Source of the DNA: Parasponia andersonii
Lineage: Eukaryota; Streptophyta; Magnoliopsida; Rosales; Cannabaceae
Length of the DNA: 64,000 bases
Direction of reading: 5' to 3'
Assembly (NCBI GenBank): GCA_002914805.1
Contig: JXTB01000142.1
Location: 74,058-138,057, forward strand
This document shows, one piece after another, positions 43,341 to 54,366 of this stretch. Position 1 is the stretch's first letter; each line of letters starts with the position of its first letter. The notes beneath the pieces were generated by a model. That model was given only the letters and a program-made list of their open reading frames with translations, had not been told where the DNA came from and searched no databases. The translations under genes were made by a program, and so were the position numbers.

Positions 43341-44938
43341 AAGTGTATCGACTATTGAACCTGTTTTTACATCGGGCTTGCCGTAGAATGTAGCATGCAG
43401 CCATGTACTCCGGCTGGGGCTTGATTGGTTTGAAAGTTTGAATTTTTGATTTCGTGGTTAACATCAAGAAGTGAAAATTGCTGAATTATAGCACTTCTCC
43501 GTCTTAAACTTCTGGAATCAGATTATTATTGGGCATCATTTATAGTGTTTGCCTTTTCTGTTATTTTTTTAATCAGCAATCTCTTACATTTGGAGACGTA
43601 TGAACAATATAATCAGACTTAAAGTTTTAAAGAACAAAAGAAAGTGAAGGTCGTTCTTATGGACCTTGCATAAGCTTTGTACAGTCACGTATTACTCTGT
43701 AGCTAGCTAAGAATTCTAATGAAGTTCCCGTTTGATCACATCTACGACATATGATGCGTCCTCGCTTCTTCCTTCAGCTTATGTAGTTGGTTTACCACAT
43801 ATGGCTCACCACCAATACTATAGAGTGATAGTCACCCTCTGTTTCCAACGTTTGGAATCTCAGAATCATGAGTCTAAATTATGTCTAGGATTAGGATCTG
43901 AAAAGAGTACATATCTTTTTTTAGCAGACAAGGCCCTCTTCTCATGTACTTTGTTTTGAGGTGATGGTGAGACGGTGGAAAGAACATCAGCAGAACAAGA
44001 AAGGCCAAAACTGAAAAGGAAGATTTATGAAAAAATTTATGCTAGTCAAATTGTTTTGATTTGCTGAAACATTTATTATTTCCATTATTTTTAACGTGGA
44101 ATTAGATTGAAGTGATTATGCAAGTCATTGAAGTTTTATATGACATCTTATGTTGATTATTATATGCTTGAGATATCCACATATTACTGACCGTTCCAAC
44201 CTAAATTTGAATAATAGATTAAAAAACTGAACTTTTCAAATGACGAGACACGAAAATAAAATGTTAACATTTGGAAGGTCATTCTCTGTATATTTAAGAA
44301 ACAAATACAAGTGAAAAAGTAACATTTTTGTAATTTAATTTTACAAAATTTGATTTTGCAATGAGTTCTAAGAAATATATTGTGAAACTAAACAAACATT
44401 TGTTAGTTTATCATTGAGTCGGAAATTAAGGTCCAGTTGGGAACTCGATGAGGTTGAGGTTCACCAACCTGTCTACCTTTCCGTTCTTCAAGCATTATCT
44501 TTAGAATTTTTGAGAAAAATGGAAGAATTCAAATAACGGAAAACTTCATTGTTGGAAGATAAATACGTTAGTGGGTAGATATTATTTATAGGGTGGTCAC
44601 TAACACTTCAATCTAAATTATAAATGGGATCACGTCAGTTCACCACGTACATAATTAAAAGGGGTGTCGTAGGTTATAAACAGTAACTATTGGCTTTTAC
44701 ATGATGATATTTATAGGTCTTTTTAACTTGGACAAGAATTAACAAGTTCAGTACAGTCTTGCCTTTTGTAATGATCCTAAGAACTCTTGGTACTGTCCAT
44801 GAGTTCAACAAATTTTAACTTAATCAACTAAAATAAAACAAATATTTTTAATTAGTTTGTTTAGATAGTAGTTAGTTATCCTAATCTTTAAGTTTCTGTC
44901 ATGCAAGAGTAATTTCAAATTTTCTTTTTCTTAACAAC
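43341..44938. other. intergenic DNA, no gene seen
   Basis: Between SMC3 and the small gene at 45,043 there is no supported coding region. The open frame at 43,732-43,959 has no motif and no promoter or poly(A) context, so I leave it out. Confidence 0.5.
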
Positions 44939-44947
44939 TATAAATAT
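44939..44947 (+). promoter_or_regulatory. TATA box of the small gene at 45,043
   Basis: TATAAATAT lies about 100 bases upstream of the ATG, which would give a leader of roughly 70 bases. The following sequence is A-rich, as in many plant leaders. Confidence 0.5.
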
Positions 44948-45042
44948 GGTTCATGCACTATCAAAAATAGTGTTAGGATATAAAAATCTTAGTTTGTAGA
45001 TAGGCAGAACAAACAAAAGGGAAGAAGTCCTGGATCAAATAC

Positions 45043-45369
45043 ATGGGCAATATTGTGGTTATCATTCTATCAATTATGCTTTTCCTAGTGTTTGTCATTA
45101 TTGTCACTAGTACTTCAACACCGACTATTTCTCCTCTTCCTCCTCCATCTCCACATACATTTGGCCTCGGTGAGCTGCCAATAAAAAAAGTATCTAAACA
45201 AGTACATTTCTGTAAAGCGTGGGCTAGGATGATTTATCTAGAGGAACTTATAAAGGAAGCCAGGAAACATGGAGGCGAAGTAGTGAAAATCGATATTCTA
45301 CACTTGGAGATTTGTGAGCATGAAAAATATAATGAATGCATGAAAGAGAAGAAATTTCGTCAGACATAA
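45043..45369 (+). CDS. unrecognised small membrane-anchored or secreted protein, 108 aa
   Basis: I do not recognise this protein. Residues 3-22 (MGN, then VVIILSIMLFLVFVIIV) form one strongly hydrophobic segment that could be a signal peptide or a membrane anchor. A short Ser/Thr/Pro-rich stretch follows (about 23-40, including PLPPPSP). The rest is charged and probably helical, with three Cys (one in HFCKAW and two in ICEHEKYNECMK) and a basic tail. Supporting context: a TATA box at 44,939, a plausible leader, and AATAAA at 45,462-45,467, about 95 bases after the stop; a (TC)n tract lies in the 3' UTR. It appears as a single exon. It could be an orphan secreted peptide gene, or a fortuitous open frame; signals around it favour a gene. 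Confidence 0.5.
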   Translation: MGNIVVIILSIMLFLVFVIIVTSTSTPTISPLPPPSPHTFGLGELPIKKVSKQVHFCKAWARMIYLEELIKEARKHGGEVVKIDILHLEICEHEKYNECMKEKKFRQT

Positions 45370-45385
45370 AGAATTCGTAAAGGTA

Positions 45386-45407
45386 TCTCTCTCTCTCTCT
45401 CTCTCTC
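45386..45407. repeat. (TC)n microsatellite
   Basis: Eleven TC dinucleotides starting sixteen bases after the stop codon of the small gene. Confidence 0.9.
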
Positions 45408-45461
45408 ATACATCTATATATGTGCATGAGCAATATAATGCGTACGCACATGGACACACGA

Positions 45462-45467
45462 AATAAA
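45462..45467 (+). terminator. candidate poly(A) signal AATAAA
   Basis: AATAAA follows the small gene by about 95 bases, a normal distance for a plant 3' UTR. Confidence 0.4.
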
Positions 45468-45727
45468 ACTACTAGTTAATTATGTAAGTGAATTAGTATT
45501 TCATTGTATTTTACATTTTATTTTTTGCAAAGAATAGAACTAGAAGCAATACTAACTAAACTTGTTTAATGGTGAAGTTATATGTATCTTTAATAGCAAA
45601 TGGCTTGAGGAAAAAGGAAAAAAAAAAAAAGGTCTACAATTAATATAAGCCCTAGGCAATTCTCAGATTTCGAATTTTCATCTATTTTATTAAAGTACTA
45701 TAGTTCCTTCTCACATTTACTTATTCA

Positions 45728-46410
45728 GGCTATGGCACTATCTTTTAGTCCTTACTTATCCTGTATTTGGAGGCTAGCTTTCACTACGGCAATTTGGTCC
45801 ATTTGGCATGCGAGGAACAGACTAATTTTGAGAATAAATCCATTTCTCATCATACCTCTTCATCCTTTGTTTTAGCTTCTCTGCAAGAGATCATTTACTT
45901 CAATACTAAAGGTATGAATAATTCTCAGCATGATTTGGTTATTTTGTGTAGACCATCTCTCCCTTATCGCCCGAAAAAAACTCCTAGAATCATCTCTGTT
46001 CATTGGTTTCCACCGCTTCTGGGCTGGGTTAAAGTTAATGTTGATGGCAGTGCCCAGGGTAAACCTGGTGTCATCTCTTTAGGAGGAGTTTTTCGTAAAT
46101 CTAGAGGTTTTGTATTGGGCTGTTTTGCTTCCAAAATTGGCATTGGGTTTCTTTCGAGGCTGAATTGTTAGGTGCTACGATTGCCATTGAATGTGCTTCT
46201 CTTCGTCACTAGTCTTCTCTCCTGAGGTCAGACTCTACTTATGTTGTCAATCTTCTTCTGTTCCGTTCAAAGAATGTGCTCTGATATTTTCTGAACCGGT
46301 GGTTAAACTGTCTATATCTTCTTTTGTCTATGAACCTCCGTGTCTCTTACATCTTCCATGAAGGAAATTAAGTTGTGGATCGTTTAGTTTTCTATCGCTT
46401 CGGTAGAATT
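45728..46410 (+). pseudogene. LINE ORF2 C-terminus with RNase H domain, left part
   Basis: Translation gives LAFTTAIWSIWHARNRL, then after a one-base frame change FENKSISHH, and then an RNase H-like domain: GWVKVNVDGSAQGKPG with the conserved Asp, GGVFRKSRGFVLGCFA, and after another frame change FEAELLGATIAIECA. Further on, VSYIFHEGN and VDRL match the RNase H C-terminal motif (usually SHIxREGNxxAD). This is the 3' part of a plant LINE of the RNase H-bearing L1 group. It is interrupted at 46,410 by the hAT insertion and resumes at 59,328. It is 5'-truncated and carries several stops. Confidence 0.75.
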
Positions 46411-46560
46411 TAGGGCTGATCATCGGTCGGGTTGGGCGGGTTATACGCCTCGTCCTACCCGCCCAATCAATTTCGGGTTACAAAAAAACAACCCGAAACC
46501 CGCCCATTCAAAGGAAATGTATGCTGCAGCCCGACCAATAAATTGGTCGGGTTGAACTGA
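46411..46560. repeat. hAT left subterminal GGGTT/AACCC cluster
   Basis: About ten CGGGTT or AACCCG-type words occur in both orientations within 150 bases, including GGTCGGGTTGGGCGGGTT. Clustered short subterminal motifs are transposase binding sites in characterised hAT elements; that role here is inference. Confidence 0.6.
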
Positions 46561-46959
46561 CACTGTTTTTTTCATATATGTATATTTATAAAGAATCATT
46601 CAATTTCAGGCCCAAATGATAAAGTACCCAATTTCAGGCCCAAATTTCATTAGATTCATAAAAAAAAAAAAAATCCTTGAACAGATAAATATATTTTTAT
46701 TTTTCCAAAGCTCATATAATAGATATGTAATTTTTTTATGCAAGTCATAATAAGTTAATGTCCATTTTAATTTTATAATTGGCCAATATTTTGATTTGTC
46801 TTTCTTTTAAATTACACGTAGTCAGATTATGATAATAGAATTACTTCTTCCCTCAAATGGAAACTAAAAATTGGACACTTGGTCTTGGCCATATCCTGGT
46901 AATACAAAAAAAGTATATACATTATACAATACATATTACATATTTATGTATATATTAAA

Positions 46960-46964
46960 ATTAC
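46960..46964. repeat. 5-bp target duplication, left copy
   Basis: ATTAC directly before the 5' LTR; identical to the five bases at 55,537-55,541 after the 3' LTR. Five bases is the normal gypsy target duplication. Confidence 0.9.
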
Positions 46965-47773
46965 TGTGGGACCCGTTCCAAAAACATACACCACGTAGAT
47001 AATTAAGTGGCAAATAGGTCACAAGCAGGGTACACTATTCGACACATGTCCAGAGTGACTGATTAAAGGTCACGCGAGTTGCACATGGTACCGTATAGGC
47101 CCATGGGCTACCCGAGGTCAGGGCCGAACCCATCCCAGACCCTGGATGGATTCGGCCCAGTCTGATTCTTACCTCGACAGCTGGGGGTCGAGAGCCTCAG
47201 GGGTCTTCCGCCAGAATACCGTGGGAAGCAGCTCACCGCTCCAGACCCAGACAGAGCATTTAATGTGATCCTGGATAGGTGTGCGCATTGGGCAAGTCGT
47301 CCTGACAGAGTGGCGGCTTGTCAAAATCTCACCTCCGACAGGTTGGAGTCGTAGGGGACGGTAGAAAATAGGCCGCGACGATACAAGGGAGGTCACGGTA
47401 ATCACGACACATGATTTCTGGAGTAAGTCATGATGGAAAAAAGATACTCGATCCTGAGATTGAGAGCTAGAAAGCTCCCAGTTCCAGGATTATATACATA
47501 AACCTTGTTTCCTCCCTAAGGGGAGAGACAAGAGAGATATATAATACAATATACAAAAAATGTTTACAGAGAAAAAATAGATCCTCGCTGTTCAATCTCA
47601 GGGATAAATCACTGACTTAAGCATCAGAGAGTCTTTGTAGGTGACCACCCTCGCCTCTCTGTCTCAGCCCGAAGCTAAAGACATTCCGGGATAGCAAGGA
47701 TACATGGACAGTTGGTGGGTACCTCGTCAGCAGTTCAGAGACATATGAACAGCTGGTAAGAATAGCACCAACA
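46965..47773 (+). repeat. 5' LTR
   Basis: Starts TGTGGGACCC and ends CACCAACA, the TG...CA pattern. A TATA-like ATTATATACATAA lies at about 47,490-47,502 and marks the U3/R border. It aligns along its whole length with 54,727-55,536. Confidence 0.93.
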
Positions 47774-47793
47774 GTTTGGCACCATCTGTGGGA
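47774..47793 (+). other. putative primer-binding site
   Basis: GTTTGGCACCATCTGTGGG directly follows the 5' LTR. Plant gypsy elements commonly have a TTTGGCGCCGTCTGTGGG-type sequence here; TGGCACCA would pair with a tRNA 3' end. The tRNA is not assigned. Confidence 0.55.
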
Positions 47794-47868
47794 ATCGGTT
47801 GAGTGCGATAGAAGAAACAGGAGCCTCATGATCGCGCTCTCCCTGAACAAAAGGCCATACAACGACGA

Positions 47869-48428
47869 ATGGCACCCTCAAGAATCACAACCAGGAGCAC
47901 ACGTCCTGACGTCAAAGGGAGCTCCCGGGAAGCACGACCAGGTCTGGAGCAAAAGCTAGACCAAATGCTTGCCGCCCTGGTAGAAACAAACCAGAAGGCA
48001 GAGATGGCCCACAAGGCTGTCCTGGGTTTAAAAGACGAAGTCGCAGAGGTGCATAGAGATAACGCCCGCCTCGAAGAGTTGTTGGCAAGCGAAGCTAGGA
48101 GCAGGCAAAGGGAGGACTTTGATGAAGAGGTCCAACAGGAGTCCAGGGGCCAACTGCCGATAGAAACCCCCGCCCCATCCAGATCGCGGATGCAGGGCTG
48201 GCAGAGTAGGCCGTGCGAGAAATCAATCGGACGGCCTTCATCGATTGGATCCAGTTAGAGCCCAAGCCGAAGGACTTCACAACCCTAACCTTCAGACCAT
48301 TCGAGGGAAAGACTGACCCCTTCGATCACATATACCACTTTCAACAGAAGATGGCCTTAGAGACCAGGGACGAGGCTGTGACTTGCAAAGTCCTCTCCAC
48401 TACCCTGGTGGGGCTGGCACTGCTGTAG
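47869..48428 (+). pseudogene. gag N-terminal part, frameshifted and truncated
   Basis: The frame opens MAPSRITTRSTRPD and continues with an Arg/Glu-rich, probably coiled-coil stretch (about 25-90). After a frame change near 48,210 it resumes as FIDWIQLEPKPKDF, FRPFEGKTDPFDHIYHFQQK and VTCKVLSTTLVGLA. The DPxDHxxxFxxKM...ALxCKxFxxTLxGxA pattern is the conserved core of plant gypsy gag, the capsid protein. The zinc knuckle is missing: gag stops at FRQLP (about 48,445), where integrase sequence begins. Confidence 0.8.
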
Positions 48429-48453
48429 TTCAGACAACTCCCTAGAAGTCTAA

Positions 48454-49249
48454 GGGGAAAAAGGTATATCCTGCTGGCCACTGATTATTTCACCAAATGG
48501 GTAGAAGCTGAAGCCTACGTAACCATCAACAAGGCAGACACGATTAACTTCATTTAGAAAAACATAATCTGCCGGTACAGGATCCCGAGAGAGATACACG
48601 CCGATCACGACACGCAGTTCTAGAACGCAAAGCTAAAGGAGCTGTGTGAGTTGTATGATATAAGGTTCAACTTCTCATCCGTAAATTACCCTCAAAGGAA
48701 CGGCCAAGCAGAAGCAACGAACAAGGCCGTATTTAGCAATATGAAAAAGAACTTACAAGAGGCTAAAGGGGGTGGTTAGAAGAGCTACCGGCCGTCGTGT
48801 GAGCCCATCGAACCATAGAGCAGAGGTCAATGGGAAGAACGTCGTTCGCCATGGTCTACGGATCAGAGGCTGTGATCCCAACTGAGACTGGCCTCCTGAC
48901 CCTTCGCTCCGAAGTGGTAAGAGATGCCTCACTGAACGAGTAGCAGCTAAGCCGCAACACAGACCTCCTGGAAGAAACAAGGGACATGGCCCTAATCCAC
49001 CTGGCCTCGTACCATCAGCAAGCCAGGTCCTACTATGCAAAGAAGGTTAGTGCTCGTCGATTTAACATCGACGATTAGGTCTTGAACGTCAGAACGGGGA
49101 ATTCCTCAAAGCTAAACTCTAACTGGGTCAGGCCTTATGAGGTAATCAAGGCGCTTGACAATGGTGCATATGTCCTGAAAGAACTCAAGACCAGGAAGAG
49201 CCTGCCAAATACGTGGAATGCCCAACACTTGAAGAAGTATTACGTATGA
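48454..49249 (+). pseudogene. integrase catalytic core and C-terminal part, with stops
   Basis: Integrase inserts the element DNA into the chromosome. Translation shows YILLATDYFTKWVEAEA with the first catalytic Asp, IHADHDTQF with the second (normally TDNGTQF), and RNGQAEATNKA with the catalytic Glu, so the D,D-35-E triad is still visible. Then TSFAMVYGSEAVIPTE, a coiled region, and the C-terminal NWVRPYEVIKALDNGAYVL...WNAQHLKKYYV typical of gypsy polyproteins, ending in TGA. Two TAG codons, one shift near 48,770 and one TGA near 48,800 inactivate it, with further TAG codons after 48,930. The zinc-binding domain of integrase and all upstream pol domains are absent. Confidence 0.85.
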
Positions 49250-49410
49250 GATGCGTTTAAATACTATAAGACACATGTGAATGCTTATATTATTAAACAG
49301 CTTAATTCCAAAATAGGTGAGGGTTCCCGCTCCACGGATTTATGCTTTGGATTGACTATGTAAAAGGGTATGCCCACAGTGCCAAACCCTACGAGCCATT
49401 CACGCAAAAA

Positions 49411-50265
49411 AATCGTACTACAGGGATCACGTCACTTGCCGACGATCCGAGAAAACATACAAAGAGGAAAGAGCTGCGCAACCAAAAACTTGCCAGCAGA
49501 CCTTATAAAAATCGTACTACGGGGATCACGTCGCTTGCTGACGACTTGAGAAAATGTACGAAGAGGAAAGAGCTACACAACCAAAAACTTGCCAGCAGAC
49601 CTCGTCAAAGATCGTACTACAGGGATCACATCGCTTGCTGATGACTGGAGAAAACTTACGAAGAGAAAATAGCTGTGCAACCAAAAAGTTGCCAACAGAC
49701 CTCATAAAGATCATACTGCAGAGATCACGTCGTTTGCTGACGACCCGAGAAAACGTACAAAGAGGAAAGAGCTGTGCAACCAAAAACTTGCCAGCAGACC
49801 TCATAAAGATCGTACTGCGGGGATCACGTCGCTTGCCGAAGACCCGAGAAAACGTACGAAGAAGAAAGAGCTGTGCAACCAAAAACTTGCCAGCAGACCT
49901 CATAAAGATCGTACTGCAGGGATCACGTTGCTTGCCGACGACCCAAGAAAACGTACGAAGAGGAAAGAGCTACGCAACTAAAAACTTGCCAGCAGACCTC
50001 GAAAACAATTGTACTGCGGGGATCACGTCGCTTGCCGACGACCCGAGAAAACATATGAGGAGGATTGGGCTGTGCAATCAAATGCTTGCCAGCAGACCTT
50101 AGTAAGGATCGCACTATAAGAATCACCTCACGCAATAAAATAATTGCCGATGGCCCGAGAAAACGCGTGGAGGGGATTGAACTGCGTAATAAAACATCCA
50201 GCAGACCTCGCCAAGGATTGTGCCACGAGGATCACGTCGCTTGTCAACGACCCGAGAGGACATAC
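49411..50265. repeat. ~99-bp tandem repeat array, about 8.5 copies
   Basis: Copies of GATCACGTCGCTTGC-type cores start at 49425, 49524, 49624, 49723, 49822, 49921, 50021, 50121 and 50230, so the period is 99-100 bp and the last interval is longer. Each unit includes GAAAACGTACGAAGAGGAAA and AACTTGCCAGCAGACCT. It lies between pol and the antisense gene. Because 99 is a multiple of three, long open frames run through it on both strands, but they are artefacts of periodicity. Confidence 0.95.
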
Positions 50266-50295
50266 CTGCGGGGTGAGGGAGATTTGAGCGATAAG

Positions 50296-50525
50296 ACCCT
50301 CCCCAGAGAGCACTTAAGCTAAGCGTGAGCCAAAGGAAAAAGGATCAGGGTCTACCCGTTGGAAGTAGACCCTCCCTAGGGGGCACCTTAGCTACGCACA
50401 AGCCAAAGGCAAACGAGACCAGGGTCTACCCGTTGGAAGTAAACCCTCCCCAGAGAGCGCCTTAGCTACGCATGGGCAGGAAGTGAATAGAACCAAGGCC
50501 TACCCGTTGGAAGTAGGTTCGGGCA
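50296..50525. repeat. ~74-bp tandem repeat, about 3 copies
   Basis: The words TCTACCCGTTGGAAGTA and CCTCCCCAGAGAGC or near variants recur about every 74 bases (three TACCCGTTGGAAGTA copies). It follows the 99-bp array and has an unrelated sequence. Confidence 0.85.
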
Positions 50526-51104
50526 AGACTAAGTGCGAAAGCAGAAATTATAACCAAATTCTGTTTATTATTGCTTAGATTACAGGATGCGTGGCCGACA
50601 CAGACCCAATGTCTCTATTTGTAAGGAGCAGGTCTTGGGTGGACTCGCAAGGACACGTCGGAGTAATAATGCCCTATTCACTCCATAAAAGAGCCAAGCC
50701 TAGGCCTCCTCCTCTGAAGTGACGGGTCCAAGCAGTTGTCGACCAATCCTCGGAGCTAATTCCTGGCGCGTTCCCATTTAGGGTCGGAGAAGTCCAGCCA
50801 TACGCGCAGATTATATTCTGCTAAGGTAAGTCACAACGGAAGTTATACATCCTCAAAGTCGGGCTGGGCTGGAACTCACGTCCCAATCTCCGAAGTTAAC
50901 CTCGTCGATCATAACATAAGGGGAATTCGCTAGTAACTCCGCATCATATACGATTGGGCCAGACCCGGAAGCTGGGCAGACCACCGGTAAAGGAATGGTA
51001 TCATATACGATGCCCAACCCTGACCACGGATGCAAGCAACAAAAAAATAATATAATAATGAATATAATAGATCACACAGAATAAGCGTGAGAAGAATACG
51101 CCAT

Positions 51105-51110
51105 TTTATT
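51105..51110 (-). terminator. poly(A) signal of the antisense gene
   Basis: AATAAA on the minus strand, about 80 bases after the last stop codon (51,191-51,193) of the antisense gene. Confidence 0.55.
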
Positions 51111-51190
51111 ATTTAAATAGTTGCTTACAACAGGGTCAACTCTACATGGAGTGGTCAGCACTTTACAAATGTACAAAGGAGCGAGAGTCC

Positions 51191-54100
51191 CTAGTTACCT
51201 CCGGGGAGGGAAACGACGCCAGCTTCGAAGCTTGGGCTAGCAGCAACGGAATCGGAATCGTCGCTGGACAAGACGACCGTGCTTGGCCCTCCGCTCGTCA
51301 AGGCGCCCTCGCCAGGCTGATCCCCAGAGACCTCCGTAGCTTGTTCTGGTGGACCAGGAGCAGGGACAATCCCCTTGGCGACAGAAGCAGATGTAGAGGG
51401 TCCATCTTTATCTTCATCAAGCATCTTCAACACATCAGTAGGGTACACGATATTAATCTCGTCCCCTAACTGCTGCATGTAGTATCTGACAGAATAATGG
51501 TCCCTCTCGACGCCTTTCTGCTCATCGAACTGGTCTAGCGTTACTACCTCTGCATGGCCTTCGAACTCCCTGTTCTCCCAGCCAGACCTGTAGCTCTCCG
51601 TAGAAAGGACATTCACCTGCCTCTGGTACCTTGTTTTCAGCTTCTCCGCGTCTGCCAGTCTATCCCTCAGCGTAGCTAGCCTCAGCTCCGCTTGCTACTG
51701 TGATAAGTCAATCAAAAGATTGTTAATATCGGCGAGATCTTTGCCATGTTTGTGAGACAATTTGACATTAGCCTCCATTAGTTTTTTGTGATCCGAATAA
51801 AGATGTCGGATTACCTCGTTGGACCGGTCGAGCTACGCTGCAAGGAATGGGCCTCAAGTTTGGCTTTTGCCTTGGCTTTTCTCGCCTCCTTGGCCTCATC
51901 GATGGGTCTGTCACGAGTGATGAAAGCCAGACCCATCTCTGCCCCCACTTTCTGCTACTCCTGCTCCTTGACCTCGAGCTCGGCCTGGCTAAGCCTAGCA
52001 GCCTCGGTTTGGACTAACTTGGCGGTCTCCGCCTCGGCCAATGCGGCGACCAGCTCCTAAAAGCATGGGCTACTGCGCTACTGAACTTAGCCTCATCCAG
52101 GCTCCGGTACGAGTTGAAATCTGCCCTCAATGTGGCAAGGGCAGCCTCGCTCTACTCGGTCATCATGGCATGGGCGTTCAGCTGCCCGGTCAGCTCGCTA
52201 ACGTGAGAGGAGTAGAAAGACTAGACGGCAGCTAGCTGCAAAGTGTGAGAAAGAGGAGTTAGTGTTCAGAGAGGACGCTAAGAACCTGTTGCTTACAGTA
52301 AGACGAAACAAACATGTGTGATGCTGTGGCTGGCCACAAGCTCTACATTCTCTGGGGAGAGCACCTCCAGCTCAGGCTCTGTAGCCGTACCCTCTCCCTG
52401 GGCATTGTCCCCATCTGAGGAACGCGATTCTAGCCTGCCGACCACGAGGACACCTTCACCCTCCACCAGATGCGCTCCAGCAACTTCTTTCGACATCCCC
52501 GGAGTGGCAAATATGGTGTCGGTGGAGAGTAAGGCTTTGCCGGGCGTACCCTCGGCAGAAGAAGCTACGACGACGCTACTGTCAGCAGCTTCGGCCGCCA
52601 CCTCCCGCCGAAGGAATGCCCTGGTGTGATTTTTTGGTCTTGTCTTGACCAGCATCCTTAGATGCGCTACTTTGCACGGACCTCCTCCTCCTCATGAGAG
52701 TCAAAGTAGCCCCGTCATCGTCACTGTCAGAAGCAGGGGCAGTTCTGCCTCTCTTCCCCACCTGGCTCCCCTCCCTCTTGGACGAATCGGGTTCACGATC
52801 CCGCTTCGTGGAGACCGGGGGAGGGGAAGATAGCTGAGACTTCAACCTTGGAGCCCCTCCACTGAGCTCAGCAATCTCTCCACGGGAGTGGGTAACACCG
52901 AACCCCGTTCCTGCTTTCGAGCCAGAGCTGGGGGCAGAAGAGGTCGGTGCAGAAGGCTCACCAGGTAGGCTCGAGGGCGCCCCTTTGCCATGCACAACCT
53001 TTATGGCCGGTGCCTCCCGGACCACGAGCCTGCCCGCCTCGGGAGTTGGCACTATTGGCGTTTCATCCTTGGTCACGAACAGACCCTCCAGGTCGTCGTC
53101 TGAGCCTATTCTTGGGATGACAACTCCCGAGGCCTCGTCCTTCGAGGACACCACCAAACGCCGACCAGTGGGGACCTTGGAGTGCGCCTTGTGCATAACG
53201 GTCTTCCCTTTGACCGGGAAGGGGTCTGCCGAAGGGCCTGCATCCGAACCTGCAAAGAGCAAGCAATATGGTTAAAATGCAGCCATGAACTGACCGACGC
53301 AGCCCCAAGATACAAAAATGAACTCACCCTTAGCCCTCTTAGGGGCAGCGGTTTCCTCCCTGCGAAACCTAGCATACTCCTCGGCCACGAGCTTCACCGC
53401 CTCCTCGAGCTCATGACTGATTGGCGCCACCAAGTCATTGGGACTTGCCAGCTGGCTCGAGGCCGTGATCTGATGGCCCACCATGGCAATGTGATCCTGC
53501 TCATCCCGGCGGAACCAGTTTAGGGAGGAGGCATCAAGCTGGCTCTGAAGGTGCTTGGTGATGGCCTATGTGTCTAGGGGGAAGAGGAGATATGAGACCA
53601 TCCTTGGCATCATGTTCATCACCTGGGGATTCAGGATGGCCTGGATGTGTTGGCAATCCCCGTTCGACCTGTAGAGGATGATTCCCTCTAGCTCCAGGAG
53701 CCGACCTGCCAACAGCCAAGGCTCGAACTTGCTTTCCTCCGCAGAGGCTGTACAAGGCAAAATGTCATGAGTAAAAATGGACGAAATATGCATGGACCCA
53801 AAATTCACGACCCAGTACTTACTTTGTAGAAAGAACGAGGAGATTTGAAAACGCTCTCCGTTCACCCAGGGAGAGCACCACACCCCTCCGACGGCGTATA
53901 TCCTGGAATGAGAATCCCACTACTTGTCCGACCTCGGCAAGCCCCAGAAGATGTGGCGCCTCGGGAGTGGCTGGATATAGAAAATGGGGTAAGAGCCCTT
54001 TTTGGGGATGAGGATACGACTATAGGCGTAGAAAACCACTTCCAGGACAATATGCGTGTTAAGGAGGACAGACAAGGCAGAAAGCCCCATCAGGATCATG

Positions 54101-54366
54101 ATTCCGTTAGCATTGAGCTGCATCGGATGAATCCCTGTGAGGCTAAAGAATTGGTAGACCAAGGGAGGAAGAGGAAACCGCAACCACTCTAGATGCCTCC
54201 TCCCCAGGACGATGGAGCCTTCCAGAGCAGAGGGGTAAAGGTACCAGTCCGCCGGGCCGTCGACCCTCTCTAAAGTGACTCTGTCAGGGAAGCAGAGCTG
54301 CCTCCTCAATGACCCTAATTCAGAATCCGTGACAGGGCGGAGTTTCTGACTCAGATTCAGGGCCAT
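51191..54366 (-). pseudogene. antisense spliced gene of the Tat element (putative gypsy-type 'transposase' domain)
   Basis: Read from ATG at 54,366 (MALNLSQKLRPVTD). Exon 1 (54,366-53,823) has the LPLPPFV..FF...GIHP.QL.PN...IL.G-type pattern (here FPLPPLVYQFFSLTGIHPMQ, then LNANGIMILMGLSALSVLLN) that I associate with the 'putative gypsy type transposon' domain. Intron 53,822-53,748 has AAA|GTAAGT and TTGTACAG. Exon 2 (53,747-53,328) is helical and Glu-rich. Intron 53,327-53,250 has AAGG|GTGAG and TTTGCAG. Exon 3 (53,249-52,297) is Ser/Lys-rich with basic clusters, and has a frame change near 52,630. Intron 52,296-52,236 has ACT|GTAAGC and TTTGCAG. The last part (52,235-51,191) is coiled-coil-like, then acidic, ending SLPGGN. 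Both first introns keep frame. TAG stops occur in exons 1, 2 and 4, so it is now broken. Its role is unknown. Confidence 0.75.

Noticed and set aside
43732-43959. 75-codon + frame between SMC3 and the small gene
   Set aside because: No motif, no TATA box or poly(A) signal at suitable distances.
49554-50102. 182-codon open frame (and minus-strand frames at 49,526-49,903) in the retrotransposon
   Set aside because: It is created by the 99-bp tandem repeat, whose length is a multiple of three; the translation is just the same 33 residues repeated, with no domain.
49411-50265. Regular repeats that might suggest a CRISPR array
   Set aside because: The whole ~99-bp unit is repeated without unique spacers, inside a plant retrotransposon.
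52318-53275. Long + strand frames of 96-103 codons
   Set aside because: Opposite-strand shadows of the antisense gene's GC-rich exon 3; they have no gag or pol similarity.
53566-53883. 105-codon minus-strand frame as a separate gene
   Set aside because: It reads through the 75-bp intron at 53,748-53,822 and is only open by chance; splicing gives the better frame.
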